Assembly (NCBI RefSeq): GCF_018263855.1
Contig: NZ_CP073318.1
Span: forward strand, 2,294,001 to 2,358,000
DNA from: Kutzneria sp. CA-103260
GTDB taxonomy: Bacteria > Actinomycetota > Actinomycetes > Mycobacteriales > Pseudonocardiaceae
Reading direction: 5' to 3'
Length of the DNA: 64,000 nt
In this document: in pieces, positions 26,714-34,526 of the stretch
How the letters are laid out: every line of letters starts with the position of its first letter
Position numbering within the stretch: the first letter of the stretch is position 1
Notes under the pieces: generated by a model
What the model saw: the letters and a program-made list of their open reading frames with translations, nothing else
The model's database searches: none
What the model was told of the DNA's origin: nothing
Made by a program: the position numbers and the translations under genes

Positions 26714-27279
26714 AGAGGACGGTCCACCGGCGCCGGTCCGGTGAGCAGCTGGCTGACCACCGGGCCGATCCAGGCGGTGAGCTCGGCGTGGTCCATCTCG
26801 GCAATGCCCGGGGTGCGTAGCACGTAGCGGCTGGTGGCGAGTCCGAGCATGAACGCGCCGAGCAGGGCGGCACGTTCGAGCGGATGGTCCGTGGTGGCCG
26901 CGGCGAAGGCAGGGGCGACCTGCGTGCCGAACACGGTCCGCATCGTCTCGGCGGCGACCGGGCTGCTCATGGCCGCGCGCAGCAGAGCGAGAAAGGTGCC
27001 CTCGTCCTCCCAGACGGCGACGAAGCGGGGAATCAGGGCCGCGGCCAAGTCCTCGGGAGCCACCGCGCTGAGGTCGGCGAAGTCCACCGTGAAGTCCACG
27101 GCCGCGGCGAACAGGTCCTGCTTGCTGCCGAAGTACCGGAACACGAGCGCGTGGTCGACGCCGACATCGGCGGCGATCGCCCGCAGCGTCGTCCGGTCGT
27201 ACCCGTCGGTGCCGAACCGAATGCGCGCGGCCGCGAGGATGTCCGCGCGGGTCGCGTCGGCGTCGCGCGTCCGTGCCAT
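26707..27279 (-). CDS. TetR-family repressor
   Basis: 190 aa from ATG 27279. Residues 8-55 are a TetR DNA-binding domain (ADILAAARIRFGTDGYDRTT, then LRAIAADVGVDHALVFRYFG) ending in the usual KQDLF. The rest is a helical ligand domain. It lies 14 bases after the FAD monooxygenase stop in the same direction, with one of three matching palindromes at the junction. Likely an autoregulator that also represses the monooxygenase and perhaps the divergent ABM gene, with release by the enzyme's substrate (inference). Confidence 0.88.
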   Translation of the reverse strand: MARTRDADATRADILAAARIRFGTDGYDRTTLRAIAADVGVDHALVFRYFGSKQDLFAAAVDFTVDFADLSAVAPEDLAAALIPRFVAVWEDEGTFLALLRAAMSSPVAAETMRTVFGTQVAPAFAAATTDHPLERAALLGAFMLGLATSRYVLRTPGIAEMDHAELTAWIGPVVSQLLTGPAPVDRPLC

Positions 27280-27291
27280 GGACCGATCGTA

Positions 27292-27309
27292 GGTCACCGC
27301 CCGGTGACC
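27292..27309. promoter_or_regulatory. TetR operator candidate 1 (GTCACC-N4-GGTGAC)
   Basis: GGTCACCGCCCGGTGACC is a perfect palindrome at the FAD gene stop, just before the tetR start. Its GTCACC/GGTGAC core recurs twice in the monooxygenase promoter. Confidence 0.6.
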
Positions 27310-28751
27310 GCCCGCTGGCCGTCGCCGGTCCACGCGGTCAGCGTGGTCCGCCACCCATCGCGACCGGTGGCGGCGCTCGATCCGGCCCAGGCGATGTAGC
27401 CGTCCGGCCGCACCAGAACCGCGGGTCCGCGATCGGCGCGTTCGGCCTGGATCAGGTCGGTGTCGAGCCGTCGTGCTCCGGACTCGCGGACGAGCACGAA
27501 CCCCGGTTCGCGTTGCAGCACGGTCAACCGCTGTCCACGCAAGGGAATCTCGGTCGCCCGCGTGCCGACCAGCGGGTGTTCGTTCCGGCGCCGCGGATAG
27601 CGCAGCGTCACGCCGGCGAAGCCGGCGGCCATGGCGTCCGAGACGCGGCGGATGCCCAGCAGCCGCGGGGCGAGCAGGTTCTGGAGGCTGCGCCTGGGCC
27701 CGGTGGCCTGCGTGATCGCGCGCATCATCGCGCCGCTGCGGGCCAGCACGTCCCGGCCGACCGGATACCGCTCGGCGTGATAAGTGTCCACAATGGACTC
27801 CGGCGCGCCGGTCAGCGCGAGGGCGAGCTTCCAGGCCAGGTTCACGGCGTCCTGGACGCCGGTGTTGAGGCCCTGCCCGCCCATCGGTGAATGCACGTGC
27901 GCGGCGTCGCCGGCGAGCAACACCCGCCCGGCGCGGTAGCGTTCGGCCTGCCGTTCCTCGCAGTGGAACCGGGACTTCCAGCTGATCTCGGCGACGCCGA
28001 CGTCCCTGCCGAGGGCGCGCCCGAGCACGTCGCCCACCTCCGCCGGGTCGACCGGCGCGTCGTCGGGCAGCTGATGGCGGCGGTCCCATGTCATCGAACG
28101 GAACCAGCCGGTGTCGCCGTAGGGCGCGAGAAAGCCGAACACTTCGCCAGTGCTGGCCATGGTCAGGCCACCCTCGGTCGGGCCGCGGTCCAGGCGCACG
28201 TCGGCCAGCACAACCGAACTCAGCACCGACTCGCCCGGGAATCCGATCCCCGCCAGCTCTCGCACCCGGCTGTGCGCGCCGTCCGCGCCGACCACGTACC
28301 GGGCCCGCCAGACCGTCGGTTCGCCGCCGTTCTTGGGGCGCGCGATCACGCTGACGCCGTCGGCATCCTGCACCAGGTCCGTCACCTCCGCGCCGCGCAG
28401 GACGGTCGCGCCCTGCGCGCGGGCATAGCCCTCCAGTGCTCGGTCGACGTTGGTCTGCGGGGTGATCAGCACGCCCCGGTAGCGTGAAGGCAGCCGGCTG
28501 AGATCCAGCGTCGCGCCGCCGAACAGTCGCACCGCGTCGGTGATGATTCCTTTGTCCAGCAACGGATCCGCCAGCCCGCGGCTGTCTAGTACCTCCAGCG
28601 TTCGGGCCTGCACCGCGAACGCCCGGCTCGACGGATTGACGTCGGGCCACCGCTCCAGCACGGTCACCTGCCGGCCGGCCCGGGCCAGATCGCCGGCCAG
28701 GGCCATGCCGGTCGGACCGCCGCCGACGACCACAACTTCGGTAGCGGGCAT
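27294..28751 (-). CDS. FAD-dependent class A aromatic hydroxylase/monooxygenase
   Basis: 485 aa, ATG 28751 with GGGAGG upstream. The N-terminal dinucleotide fold VVVVGGGPTGMALAG has the GxGxxG-type loop at 10-15, the DG motif appears as VVGADGAHSRVREL, and the GD motif as VLLAGDAAHVHSPMGGQGLN. A C-terminal thioredoxin-like domain (about 385-480) is present, as in RdmE/Rox-like polyketide and rifamycin hydroxylases. It uses NAD(P)H and O2 to hydroxylate aromatic compounds; a role in antibiotic modification or aromatic catabolism are both possible. Control by the downstream TetR is suggested by two palindromes in its leader. Confidence 0.88.
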   Translation of the reverse strand: MPATEVVVVGGGPTGMALAGDLARAGRQVTVLERWPDVNPSSRAFAVQARTLEVLDSRGLADPLLDKGIITDAVRLFGGATLDLSRLPSRYRGVLITPQTNVDRALEGYARAQGATVLRGAEVTDLVQDADGVSVIARPKNGGEPTVWRARYVVGADGAHSRVRELAGIGFPGESVLSSVVLADVRLDRGPTEGGLTMASTGEVFGFLAPYGDTGWFRSMTWDRRHQLPDDAPVDPAEVGDVLGRALGRDVGVAEISWKSRFHCEERQAERYRAGRVLLAGDAAHVHSPMGGQGLNTGVQDAVNLAWKLALALTGAPESIVDTYHAERYPVGRDVLARSGAMMRAITQATGPRRSLQNLLAPRLLGIRRVSDAMAAGFAGVTLRYPRRRNEHPLVGTRATEIPLRGQRLTVLQREPGFVLVRESGARRLDTDLIQAERADRGPAVLVRPDGYIAWAGSSAATGRDGWRTTLTAWTGDGQRAVTGR

Positions 28752-28767
28752 GGCCGCCTCCCTTCAA

Positions 28768-28783
28768 GTCACCAACTGGTGAC
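28768..28783. promoter_or_regulatory. TetR operator candidate 2 (GTCACC-N4-GGTGAC)
   Basis: GTCACCAACTGGTGAC, 7-base perfect arms around AC, 17 bases upstream of the monooxygenase ATG, so binding would block transcription or the leader. Confidence 0.65.
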
Positions 28784-28796
28784 CACGCTAGCGGCC

Positions 28797-28816
28797 AAGT
28801 CACCAGCCGGTGACTT
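28797..28816. promoter_or_regulatory. TetR operator candidate 3 (GTCACC-N4-GGTGAC)
   Basis: AAGTCACCAGCCGGTGACTT, palindromic apart from its four central bases; its centre is 31 bases (three helical turns) from candidate 2, placing two dimers on one DNA face. Lies between the monooxygenase and the divergent ABM gene. Confidence 0.65.
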
Positions 28817-28910
28817 TTTGTCCCGCTGAGCGGGACGCGACCGCGAGCCCGGCGCCCGGACCGCCCTATGCTCGCCCGATCACCGACCGCTTTCCGTTGG
28901 GAGACAATCA

Positions 28911-29234
28911 ATGCTGGCCATCACGATCCGGTTCGCCGTGCGCCCGGAATGGGCCGACCGCTGGCTCGACCTCGTCGCCGAGTTCACCGAGGCGACCCGA
29001 GCGGAGGCCGGCAACTTGTGGTTCCGGTGGTCCCGCGACGTCGACGACCCCGGCGTCTTCTACCTGCTGGAAGGCCACCGGGACGAGGCGGTCGAGGCGC
29101 ACCTTCGCTCACCGCTGGTCCCCAAGATCCAGCGCGAATGGCCGGCGGCCCTGCTCGACACGCCACGCGTGCTGATGGCCACCCTGCCGGGCGACGAATG
29201 GCCCGAACTCGACCTGTTGCCCGTCGCCCGGTGA
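28911..29234 (+). CDS. ABM-family antibiotic biosynthesis monooxygenase-like protein
   Basis: 107 aa, ATG with GGAGA 5 bases upstream. It opens with MLAITIRFAVRPEWADRW, continues to AEAGNLWFRWSRDVDDPGVF and EAHLRSPLVPKI, the dimeric alpha/beta-barrel pattern of the ABM/YgiN quinol monooxygenase superfamily. These cofactor-free enzymes oxidise quinols or anthrones, or serve as small-molecule binders. It is divergent from the FAD hydroxylase and shares the operator-bearing intergenic region, so a common substrate is plausible. Confidence 0.8.
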   Translation: MLAITIRFAVRPEWADRWLDLVAEFTEATRAEAGNLWFRWSRDVDDPGVFYLLEGHRDEAVEAHLRSPLVPKIQREWPAALLDTPRVLMATLPGDEWPELDLLPVAR

Positions 29235-29294
29235 ACCACCGTGTGAACGCCAGTGGCAGTCGAACATGCCCACGGGCGTGGCCGCATGATCAGT

Positions 29295-31454
29295 TCAGGG
29301 GTGTTCCCACAGGATTCCCTTGTACCGCAGGTTCCGCAGCCGCGCCGCACGTTCCTCGTCGGTCTGCCGGTCGGGCAGCGGCCGCGTGGTGGTGCCGTCC
29401 CAGTACTCGTCCGGCGTCCAGTCGGCTCGGTGGGCCTGCTCCTCGATCACCGTGCCGTCCGGTCCCTGACGGGTGATCGGCCCACGGTTGGGGCTCACCC
29501 CGGTGCCTGGCCGGGTCGCGCCCGGTGTGGCCGCCATCGCGGCCGCGATCAGGGCGTCGGCGGCGTGCTGCCAGGTGTACCGGCTCAGCAGGCGCTGGAG
29601 CTGCCCAGCGTCCTCACGGCGGTCGGCCAGGGTGTTCGACAGTCGTTTGATCGCACTGGCCCACGCGTAAGCTCGGTCCTTGGTCCCGTCCTCGGTTTCC
29701 CGGCCGCTCGCCGGGTCGATCTCGTACGGTGCCGGGACGACCATCGGGTTGGGCTGCCCGAACTCCTCGAACCGGGACAGGAACTCGGCGGCGCCGCTCT
29801 CGTCGTTGACCATCACCGGGATGCCGGCTGCCTCCGTCGCGACCAGCCCGAAGCCCTCGTGCAGGGACGGCATGATCAAGGCGTCCGCGTTCGCCCGGTC
29901 GGCGTCCAGTTCGGCCGCGTTCGGCGTGAACGGCTTCACGGTGACCATGCCCCGCCCCAGCAGCTTGACACGGTTCTGAAACTCCTGGTGCTTCGCCGCA
30001 TCCGTGTTCGGATCGGGGCCACCGCGGATGGTGAGGTGGATACGCAGGCCCAACCGGCGCAGAATGCCGACCGCCTGGACCGCGGCGTCGACCCCCTTGA
30101 TCACGTCCGTGGCGCGGCCGGTGAGCAGGAGCCTGACCACCGGCCGCGGCAGCCGCAGCCCCGGCTGGTGGGGCGGAGCTGGTTCGGTGTGCTCCCTGAT
30201 CGCCTTCGGATCGGTGCCGGGCACCAACTCGTGCACGGCCGGGGAACGCAGGATCTGCTTCGAAAGCCGCTCGGCCTCCGCCGTGAGCAGCGGTCCCACC
30301 CCCACGACGAGGTCGGAATGCTGCATCACCCCGCGTTCGATGTCGGCGTTGTGCTTGCCCTTGTCCGGCCGCTCCTTGATCTTGTCCAGGCGGACCGGGC
30401 TGGTGTGCAGGAAATGGACCAGCCGCGCCTGGGGGTACCACGCGTCCCGGATGGCTTTGGCGCCGGGACCGGAGAACCGGGAGTGCCCGATGATGACGTC
30501 GAACGAGTCCGGCTTCGAGGGCAGCCCGTAATCGCCGGGTCGTTGCCTCGCCATCGAGACAAGGTGGAGCCGGCCCTCGACCCGCTTCGTCGGATCGTCG
30601 GCGCGCACCGGCGGCTGGTCGTTCACCACCTGGGCGCCACCGTGTTCCGCGGATTTCCGCTCGGTGTCGTGGTTGACCGCCTCGTCCGCGGTCAGCATCG
30701 TCACGTCGTGGTTGACGGTGAGGCCCTTGATCAGCTCCATGTTGAACACCGGCACCCCGCCGAGGCCGTTGCCGCTCACGTCCGAGACGACAAGGACCTT
30801 GGGACGAACGGCCTGCTCCTCGTCCACGGCTCGCTGCACACTGCCGGTAGCGGGTTCCGTCGCCTGGCGCGGGGTCTCGTCGTGCCGGGGCGACCCGGCC
30901 AGGACACGGGTGGCGTTCGCCTCGGCCTCCCGTTCGAACCGGTCACCGGGGTCGGAGATCCGCAGTCCGTCACCCTGGTCGGTGCCGGCGACCTGACCCG
31001 AGCGTTGCTGGATGACGTGGGTGAGCTCGTGCGCCAGGGTGTGCTTGTCGAGACCGCCGGTGCCGGCGACGATGTGGCTGCCCGAGGTGTAGGCGCGAGC
31101 ACCGATCTCGGTGGCGGAGCGCTGGGCGGCTGGGCCGGTGTGCAGGCGCACGTCGGAGAAGTCCACGCCCATCCGGTCCTCCATCTCCGCTCGCAACGGC
31201 GCGTCGAGGGGCCGGCCGGCCGAGCGCAGCACGTCCGGCACGGTGGAGCGCTGCACGGGCTGGGCATGGCTGCAGCCGTCGGCGCAGCTGTGCGGTTGTG
31301 CGGTGATCAGCCGGGCGACGGCGGCGTTGCCGATGGACCGCTGCAACGCCAGCATCGCTTCCTCGGACGTCGTGGCGGCCGGCCGGGAACTTTCCGTCTG
31401 CTTGGGCCGGCGCGCCTGCGACGCCTGGTCGCCCTCCCGATTCCTGGCGTGCAT
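29295..31454 (-). CDS. DUF4157 (eCIS cargo-type) protein fused to a GT-B glycosyltransferase
   Basis: 719 aa. Residues 25-55 hold the ALQRSIGNAAVARL stretch typical of the family, and 75-155 the DUF4157 domain: FSDVRLHTGPAAQ, ARAYTSG, and the zinc-protease-like HELTH at 142-146. Residues 180-215 are linker. From 218 a GT-B fold begins (PKVLVVSDVSGNGLGGV) and runs to about 640 with LLTGRATDVIKGVD and the GT4 E-x7-E site in SLHEGFGLVATEAAG. The tail is charged. DUF4157 marks toxins loaded on extracellular contractile injection systems; here the payload would be a glycosyltransferase acting on a host or competitor target (inference). No eCIS structural gene is in the window. Confidence 0.85.
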   Translation of the reverse strand: MHARNREGDQASQARRPKQTESSRPAATTSEEAMLALQRSIGNAAVARLITAQPHSCADGCSHAQPVQRSTVPDVLRSAGRPLDAPLRAEMEDRMGVDFSDVRLHTGPAAQRSATEIGARAYTSGSHIVAGTGGLDKHTLAHELTHVIQQRSGQVAGTDQGDGLRISDPGDRFEREAEANATRVLAGSPRHDETPRQATEPATGSVQRAVDEEQAVRPKVLVVSDVSGNGLGGVPVFNMELIKGLTVNHDVTMLTADEAVNHDTERKSAEHGGAQVVNDQPPVRADDPTKRVEGRLHLVSMARQRPGDYGLPSKPDSFDVIIGHSRFSGPGAKAIRDAWYPQARLVHFLHTSPVRLDKIKERPDKGKHNADIERGVMQHSDLVVGVGPLLTAEAERLSKQILRSPAVHELVPGTDPKAIREHTEPAPPHQPGLRLPRPVVRLLLTGRATDVIKGVDAAVQAVGILRRLGLRIHLTIRGGPDPNTDAAKHQEFQNRVKLLGRGMVTVKPFTPNAAELDADRANADALIMPSLHEGFGLVATEAAGIPVMVNDESGAAEFLSRFEEFGQPNPMVVPAPYEIDPASGRETEDGTKDRAYAWASAIKRLSNTLADRREDAGQLQRLLSRYTWQHAADALIAAAMAATPGATRPGTGVSPNRGPITRQGPDGTVIEEQAHRADWTPDEYWDGTTTRPLPDRQTDEERAARLRNLRYKGILWEHP

Positions 31455-31625
31455 CCGACTCCCTCAGCAGTGCCGAACAGTGCTCACGCCGACGTTGCCC
31501 GCCGCCGACCGTCGGCGGAATGGCCAGGAGGGCACGGCTCCGCCTCGACGCGGTGCCTGAACGGACATCGGTTCTGGTTGCGAGGCCTCGTCGCGCCCGC
31601 TGGTCTGCGCTGATCCGATGCTCGG

Positions 31626-32321
31626 TCAGCGGCCGAGCAGTCGCGCGCTTTCCTCGGCCCGCCGCAGCGCGGTCAGCAGCGCGGCCCGGCCCGCCTGGTC
31701 GATGTCCGTGGTGAGGGCGTCGACCGCGGCCTGTCCGCCCTGCTGGAGCTGCTCGACCAGGTCCCGGTGGACCGTGGCCAGCCGGGCGGCGTCGAAGTCG
31801 GGCCGAACGAACGTGAGCAGCAGGCGGATCTCGTCCTCGCAGCGCTGGTAGCTGTCCACCAGGTGCTGGTTGCCCGCCGCCGCGACGATCGAGCGGTGGA
31901 TGGCGCTGTGCGCCTCGGTCAACTCCCGCCAGGGCGGGCTCGGAGTCCGCTCGGCCAGCGACTCGAGCTGTTCCACCTGGGCCAGCACCGGGCCGAAGTC
32001 GGCGCTCGCGTCCAGCGCCATCCGCAGGGCGCCGAGCTCGAGCACTTTGCGGTAGTCGAACACCTCGTCGATGCGTCGCCGGCTCAGCGGCGGGACGACA
32101 GCGCCTCGATTCCGCTCGTGGACCACCAGTCCACGCTCGACGAGCAGCCGCAGGCCCGAGCGGATCGTGTTGCGACCGACGTCGAAGCGCTCGGCGAGGT
32201 CCTCCTCGCGGAAGCGGGTGCCGACCGGATGGGCCCCGTCCAACAGCTCGTCACGAAGGATCGCCGCGACGCGCTCCGGCGCGGTCCGCGCTTCGGCCGA
32301 CCTGACGGACGATGCGGTCAT
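31626..32321 (-). CDS. GntR-family (FCD) transcriptional regulator
   Basis: 231 aa from ATG 32321 (GAGGG upstream); GTG 32336 would add five residues. Residues 10-75 form a GntR winged helix (RFREEDLAERFDVGRNTIRSG, LVERGLVVHERNRGAVV, read in pieces) and 85-225 the all-helical FCD ligand domain with EAHSAIHRSIVAAAG carrying the metal/ligand residues. Divergent from the alpha/beta hydrolase gene, with two palindromes between them. Likely an acid- or metabolite-responsive repressor of itself and the hydrolase. Confidence 0.88.
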   Translation of the reverse strand: MTASSVRSAEARTAPERVAAILRDELLDGAHPVGTRFREEDLAERFDVGRNTIRSGLRLLVERGLVVHERNRGAVVPPLSRRRIDEVFDYRKVLELGALRMALDASADFGPVLAQVEQLESLAERTPSPPWRELTEAHSAIHRSIVAAAGNQHLVDSYQRCEDEIRLLLTFVRPDFDAARLATVHRDLVEQLQQGGQAAVDALTTDIDQAGRAALLTALRRAEESARLLGR

Positions 32322-32394
32322 GTTCCCTCGATCCACCTGGTGCCCACCTCTGACTGATCACGATACACGGAGGTGGGGACCTATCAGGCTTGAG

Positions 32395-32407
32395 ATTGTA
32401 GTACAAT
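32395..32407. promoter_or_regulatory. GntR-type operator candidate ATTGTAGTACAAT
   Basis: A perfect 13-base palindrome in the divergent gntR-hydrolase region, agreeing with the FadR/FCD half-site style TTGT-N3-ACAA. It is A/T-rich against a GC-rich background. Confidence 0.6.
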
Positions 32408-32415
32408 CACGCTGG

Positions 32416-32432
32416 TGATTGACGTTCAATCA
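32416..32432. promoter_or_regulatory. Second palindrome TGATTGACGTTCAATCA
   Basis: Perfect 7-base arms around CGT, 23 bases centre-to-centre from the ATTGTAGTACAAT site and 33 bases before the hydrolase ATG. A second operator for the same or another regulator. Confidence 0.5.
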
Positions 32433-32464
32433 AGTCTTTAGCGTCCTGCAGCCGAGGAGTGCCC

Positions 32465-33262
32465 ATGCCGATCGATGGAGTTCGTGTGCACGGCGCCGCC
32501 GGACAGCCGGTGCTGCTGCTGCCCGGCGGCGCCGAGTCCTGTGACGGCTTCTTTCCGGGGCTGCCCGAAGGGCTCGTCGCCGATCCCGGCTGCCGCGTCG
32601 TCGTGCACGACCGTCCCGGCACCGGAACCTCGGCCACGCCAGGGAGTCTCGCCACGGCCGCGTCCCACCTGAACGCGCTGATCAACGAACTGGGTTGCGG
32701 CCCGGTGGTCGTGGTCGGGCAGAGCTTGGGCGGGGCGGTGGCCCTGCTCCTGGCCCGCGACCACCCCGAGAACGTCGCCGGCATCGTCATGCTCGATCCG
32801 ACCCCGATCAACGATCCGCGCTTGTCCGCGCGGGTGGAACGCGCCGTGCGCGTCATCGGGCCGCTGGCGAAGATCCGACCGGTGCACAAGGTGCTCACCG
32901 CACTCACCCGGGCGTCCGTCAAACGGACGATGCGCGACCTGCGGCTGCGACCGGACTGCGCGGCCGCCCTCGACCGGACCTGCGACCTCGACTACCCGAC
33001 GCTGGATCGCGCGGTCCGCGGCCTCACCCGGCTGTCCGCCGACTTCCACGAATCCGAACTGCCGCGACTCCCGAGCGTGTTGATCACTGCGGACCGCAAG
33101 CCGGACCACCCTGTCCGGCAAGCCCATGCCCGACTTGCCACCGCCCTCGGCGCATCGCTGCTGAGCTGGCCCGGCACCACGCACAACGTGCAGGTCGACC
33201 ACCCGGACGAAACCCTCGCCGCCGTGCGTGAACTGGTGGCCCGGATCGAGTCCGCGACCTGA
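32465..33262 (+). CDS. Alpha/beta hydrolase
   Basis: 265 aa from ATG 32465, with GAGGAG 5 bases upstream; a GTG six bases earlier is the alternative. Core features: the oxyanion strand VLLLPGGAESCDGF, nucleophile elbow VVGQSLGGAV, and a late TTHNVQVDHPDE holding the catalytic His; the acid is probably the Asp in VLITADRKPD. No signal peptide. Substrate cannot be told; esterase, lactonase or C-C hydrolase are all possible. Controlled probably by the divergent GntR. Confidence 0.85.
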   Translation: MPIDGVRVHGAAGQPVLLLPGGAESCDGFFPGLPEGLVADPGCRVVVHDRPGTGTSATPGSLATAASHLNALINELGCGPVVVVGQSLGGAVALLLARDHPENVAGIVMLDPTPINDPRLSARVERAVRVIGPLAKIRPVHKVLTALTRASVKRTMRDLRLRPDCAAALDRTCDLDYPTLDRAVRGLTRLSADFHESELPRLPSVLITADRKPDHPVRQAHARLATALGASLLSWPGTTHNVQVDHPDETLAAVRELVARIESAT

Positions 33263-33280
33263 CCAGGCATGGCTAGCTCG

Positions 33281-33670
33281 TCACGTCAGGCACAGCCACA
33301 CCACGAACGGGACCGGGATCAGCAACGCCATGCCGAGCCAGGCGCCGAGACGCCTACCGCGGCGCAGGGGTAGAAGCACGTCGATTGTCAACGCCAGCAC
33401 GAGAAGCAGGGCCCCGGTGACGACCGCCGCGAACATCACCACCCCCGCGTGGTCGAGGGTGGTGTAGTCGCAGTTGACCAGGTCCCGTCTGGCCACGTCC
33501 TCGACGCTCTTGCAGTCCATCGGCAGGTAGTTGACCACGAGCCACCGGGCCAGGTGGAGCGGTGCCATGGCGAGCACCCCGAGGCCGAGATTCACCAGGG
33601 CTGGCAACCAAAGCCGGCCTCTCACGGGTCGGTCGTGACCGTCAGCCGCCGCCGTCTCAAGCCCGTTCAA
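33281..33670 (-). CDS. Small three-helix membrane protein
   Basis: 129 aa from a TTG at 33670 that has GGGAG six bases upstream; the frame is open further back into the GH26 fragment. Hydrophobic segments are LWLPALVNLGLGVLAMAPL, then AGVVMFAAVVTGALLLVLAL and AWLGMALLIPVPFVVWLCL near the C-terminus, with a two-Cys loop (MDCKSVEDVARRDLVNCDYT) between the first and second. No family recognised. The start is uncertain, so a shorter form beginning at GTG within RPVRGR is possible. Confidence 0.6.
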   Translation of the reverse strand: MNGLETAAADGHDRPVRGRLWLPALVNLGLGVLAMAPLHLARWLVVNYLPMDCKSVEDVARRDLVNCDYTTLDHAGVVMFAAVVTGALLLVLALTIDVLLPLRRGRRLGAWLGMALLIPVPFVVWLCLT

Positions 33671-34495
33671 CTCTGCTCCCGCCCCTTGTGCCCCGTCCAC
33701 AGACCGTGGATTAGGACGCTCGGGTCCTGTCGCCAGTTGCGTGACAGTCCACGACCGGGGAGAAGGACTACTTCTTCGACCGGAACGCCGGTTGCGCTGC
33801 TTCGGGTGCGGGCTCGGGCAGTGGCCGGAAGGTTCGCGGCACCGCGGCTGCCGCACGGCCGGCCGCGGTCGCCCGTGGTCACCGGCGCCGACGAGCTCCC
33901 GGAGCCCAGGCAGGCCCGGGGTGAGCGACCAGCGTTCCTCCTTGTCGATCCCGATCCAGTCCACGTACGCGCCGCCCGGGTAGGCGAGCGCCTCGTCGTT
34001 CCAGTCGGCGGCGGGGCTCGGTCCGTTGTTGTAGGCCCAGCACCACTGGACGTCGCGAGCGCCCTGGGCGCACACGATGTCGTGCACGCGACGGTAGGCC
34101 CGCGGGTTCTGGTTGTTGGTGGCGACTGCCCAGGGGCACCAGTTTCCGTTGAACTCGTGGCCCCAGCGCACGATCAGGGGGCCGCCGTACCGCGCGAACT
34201 CGCGGCCGCGAGCGGCGATGTAGTCGTCCCACTGCCCACTCGTGATGGCGTCCAACCTGATTTGGCCGGGGTCGGTCAGCGCAAGTGCTGGATCCCATTG
34301 CTCCCAGGTGAAGTGCGGAAGGACATTCCGCCGCCAGAGCGCCTCGGCCGTGGCCACGGGGAACGCGGCTCGGCGACCCCAGTTGTCGAACCACATCACG
34401 CTCGCGGGCGTGGCGCCGTAGTCGGCGAACGCGCTTGCCGGCACGGTCGACTGGTCGGGTTCGTGCGGACAACGGTTCCGCCCCGGCGGTGGCAT
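33671..34495 (-). pseudogene. GH26 beta-mannanase gene, internally deleted and truncated
   Basis: The frame opens without a signal peptide (MPPPGRNRCPHEPDQ) into a clear GH26 core: SVMWFDNWGRRAAFPV, LPHFTWEQWDPAL, then VRWGHEFNGNWCPW with the acid/base E114, and VQWCWAYNNG. At residue 184 GGAYVDWIGID joins straight to KEERWSLTPG, which matches the far end of the domain (a DKEExW strand), so roughly 80-100 codons including the catalytic nucleophile strand are missing in frame. After about 33889 the frame reads low-complexity Arg/Pro sequence with no stop until the membrane gene. Malectin-like gene lies 31 bases upstream on the same strand. Non-functional as a mannanase by this reading. Confidence 0.7.
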
Positions 34496-34526
34496 GTGCT
34501 GGCCCGCCGCCGGGGCGTGCGCCGGC

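Noticed and set aside
26707..28911. 734-aa frame joining the TetR to sequence upstream
   Set aside because: Only the last 190 residues are a TetR; the rest is an off-frame reading of the FAD monooxygenase gene.
29253..31613. 786-aa open frame antisense to the DUF4157-glycosyltransferase gene
   Set aside because: No domain, biased composition; the minus strand carries HELTH and GT-B motifs.
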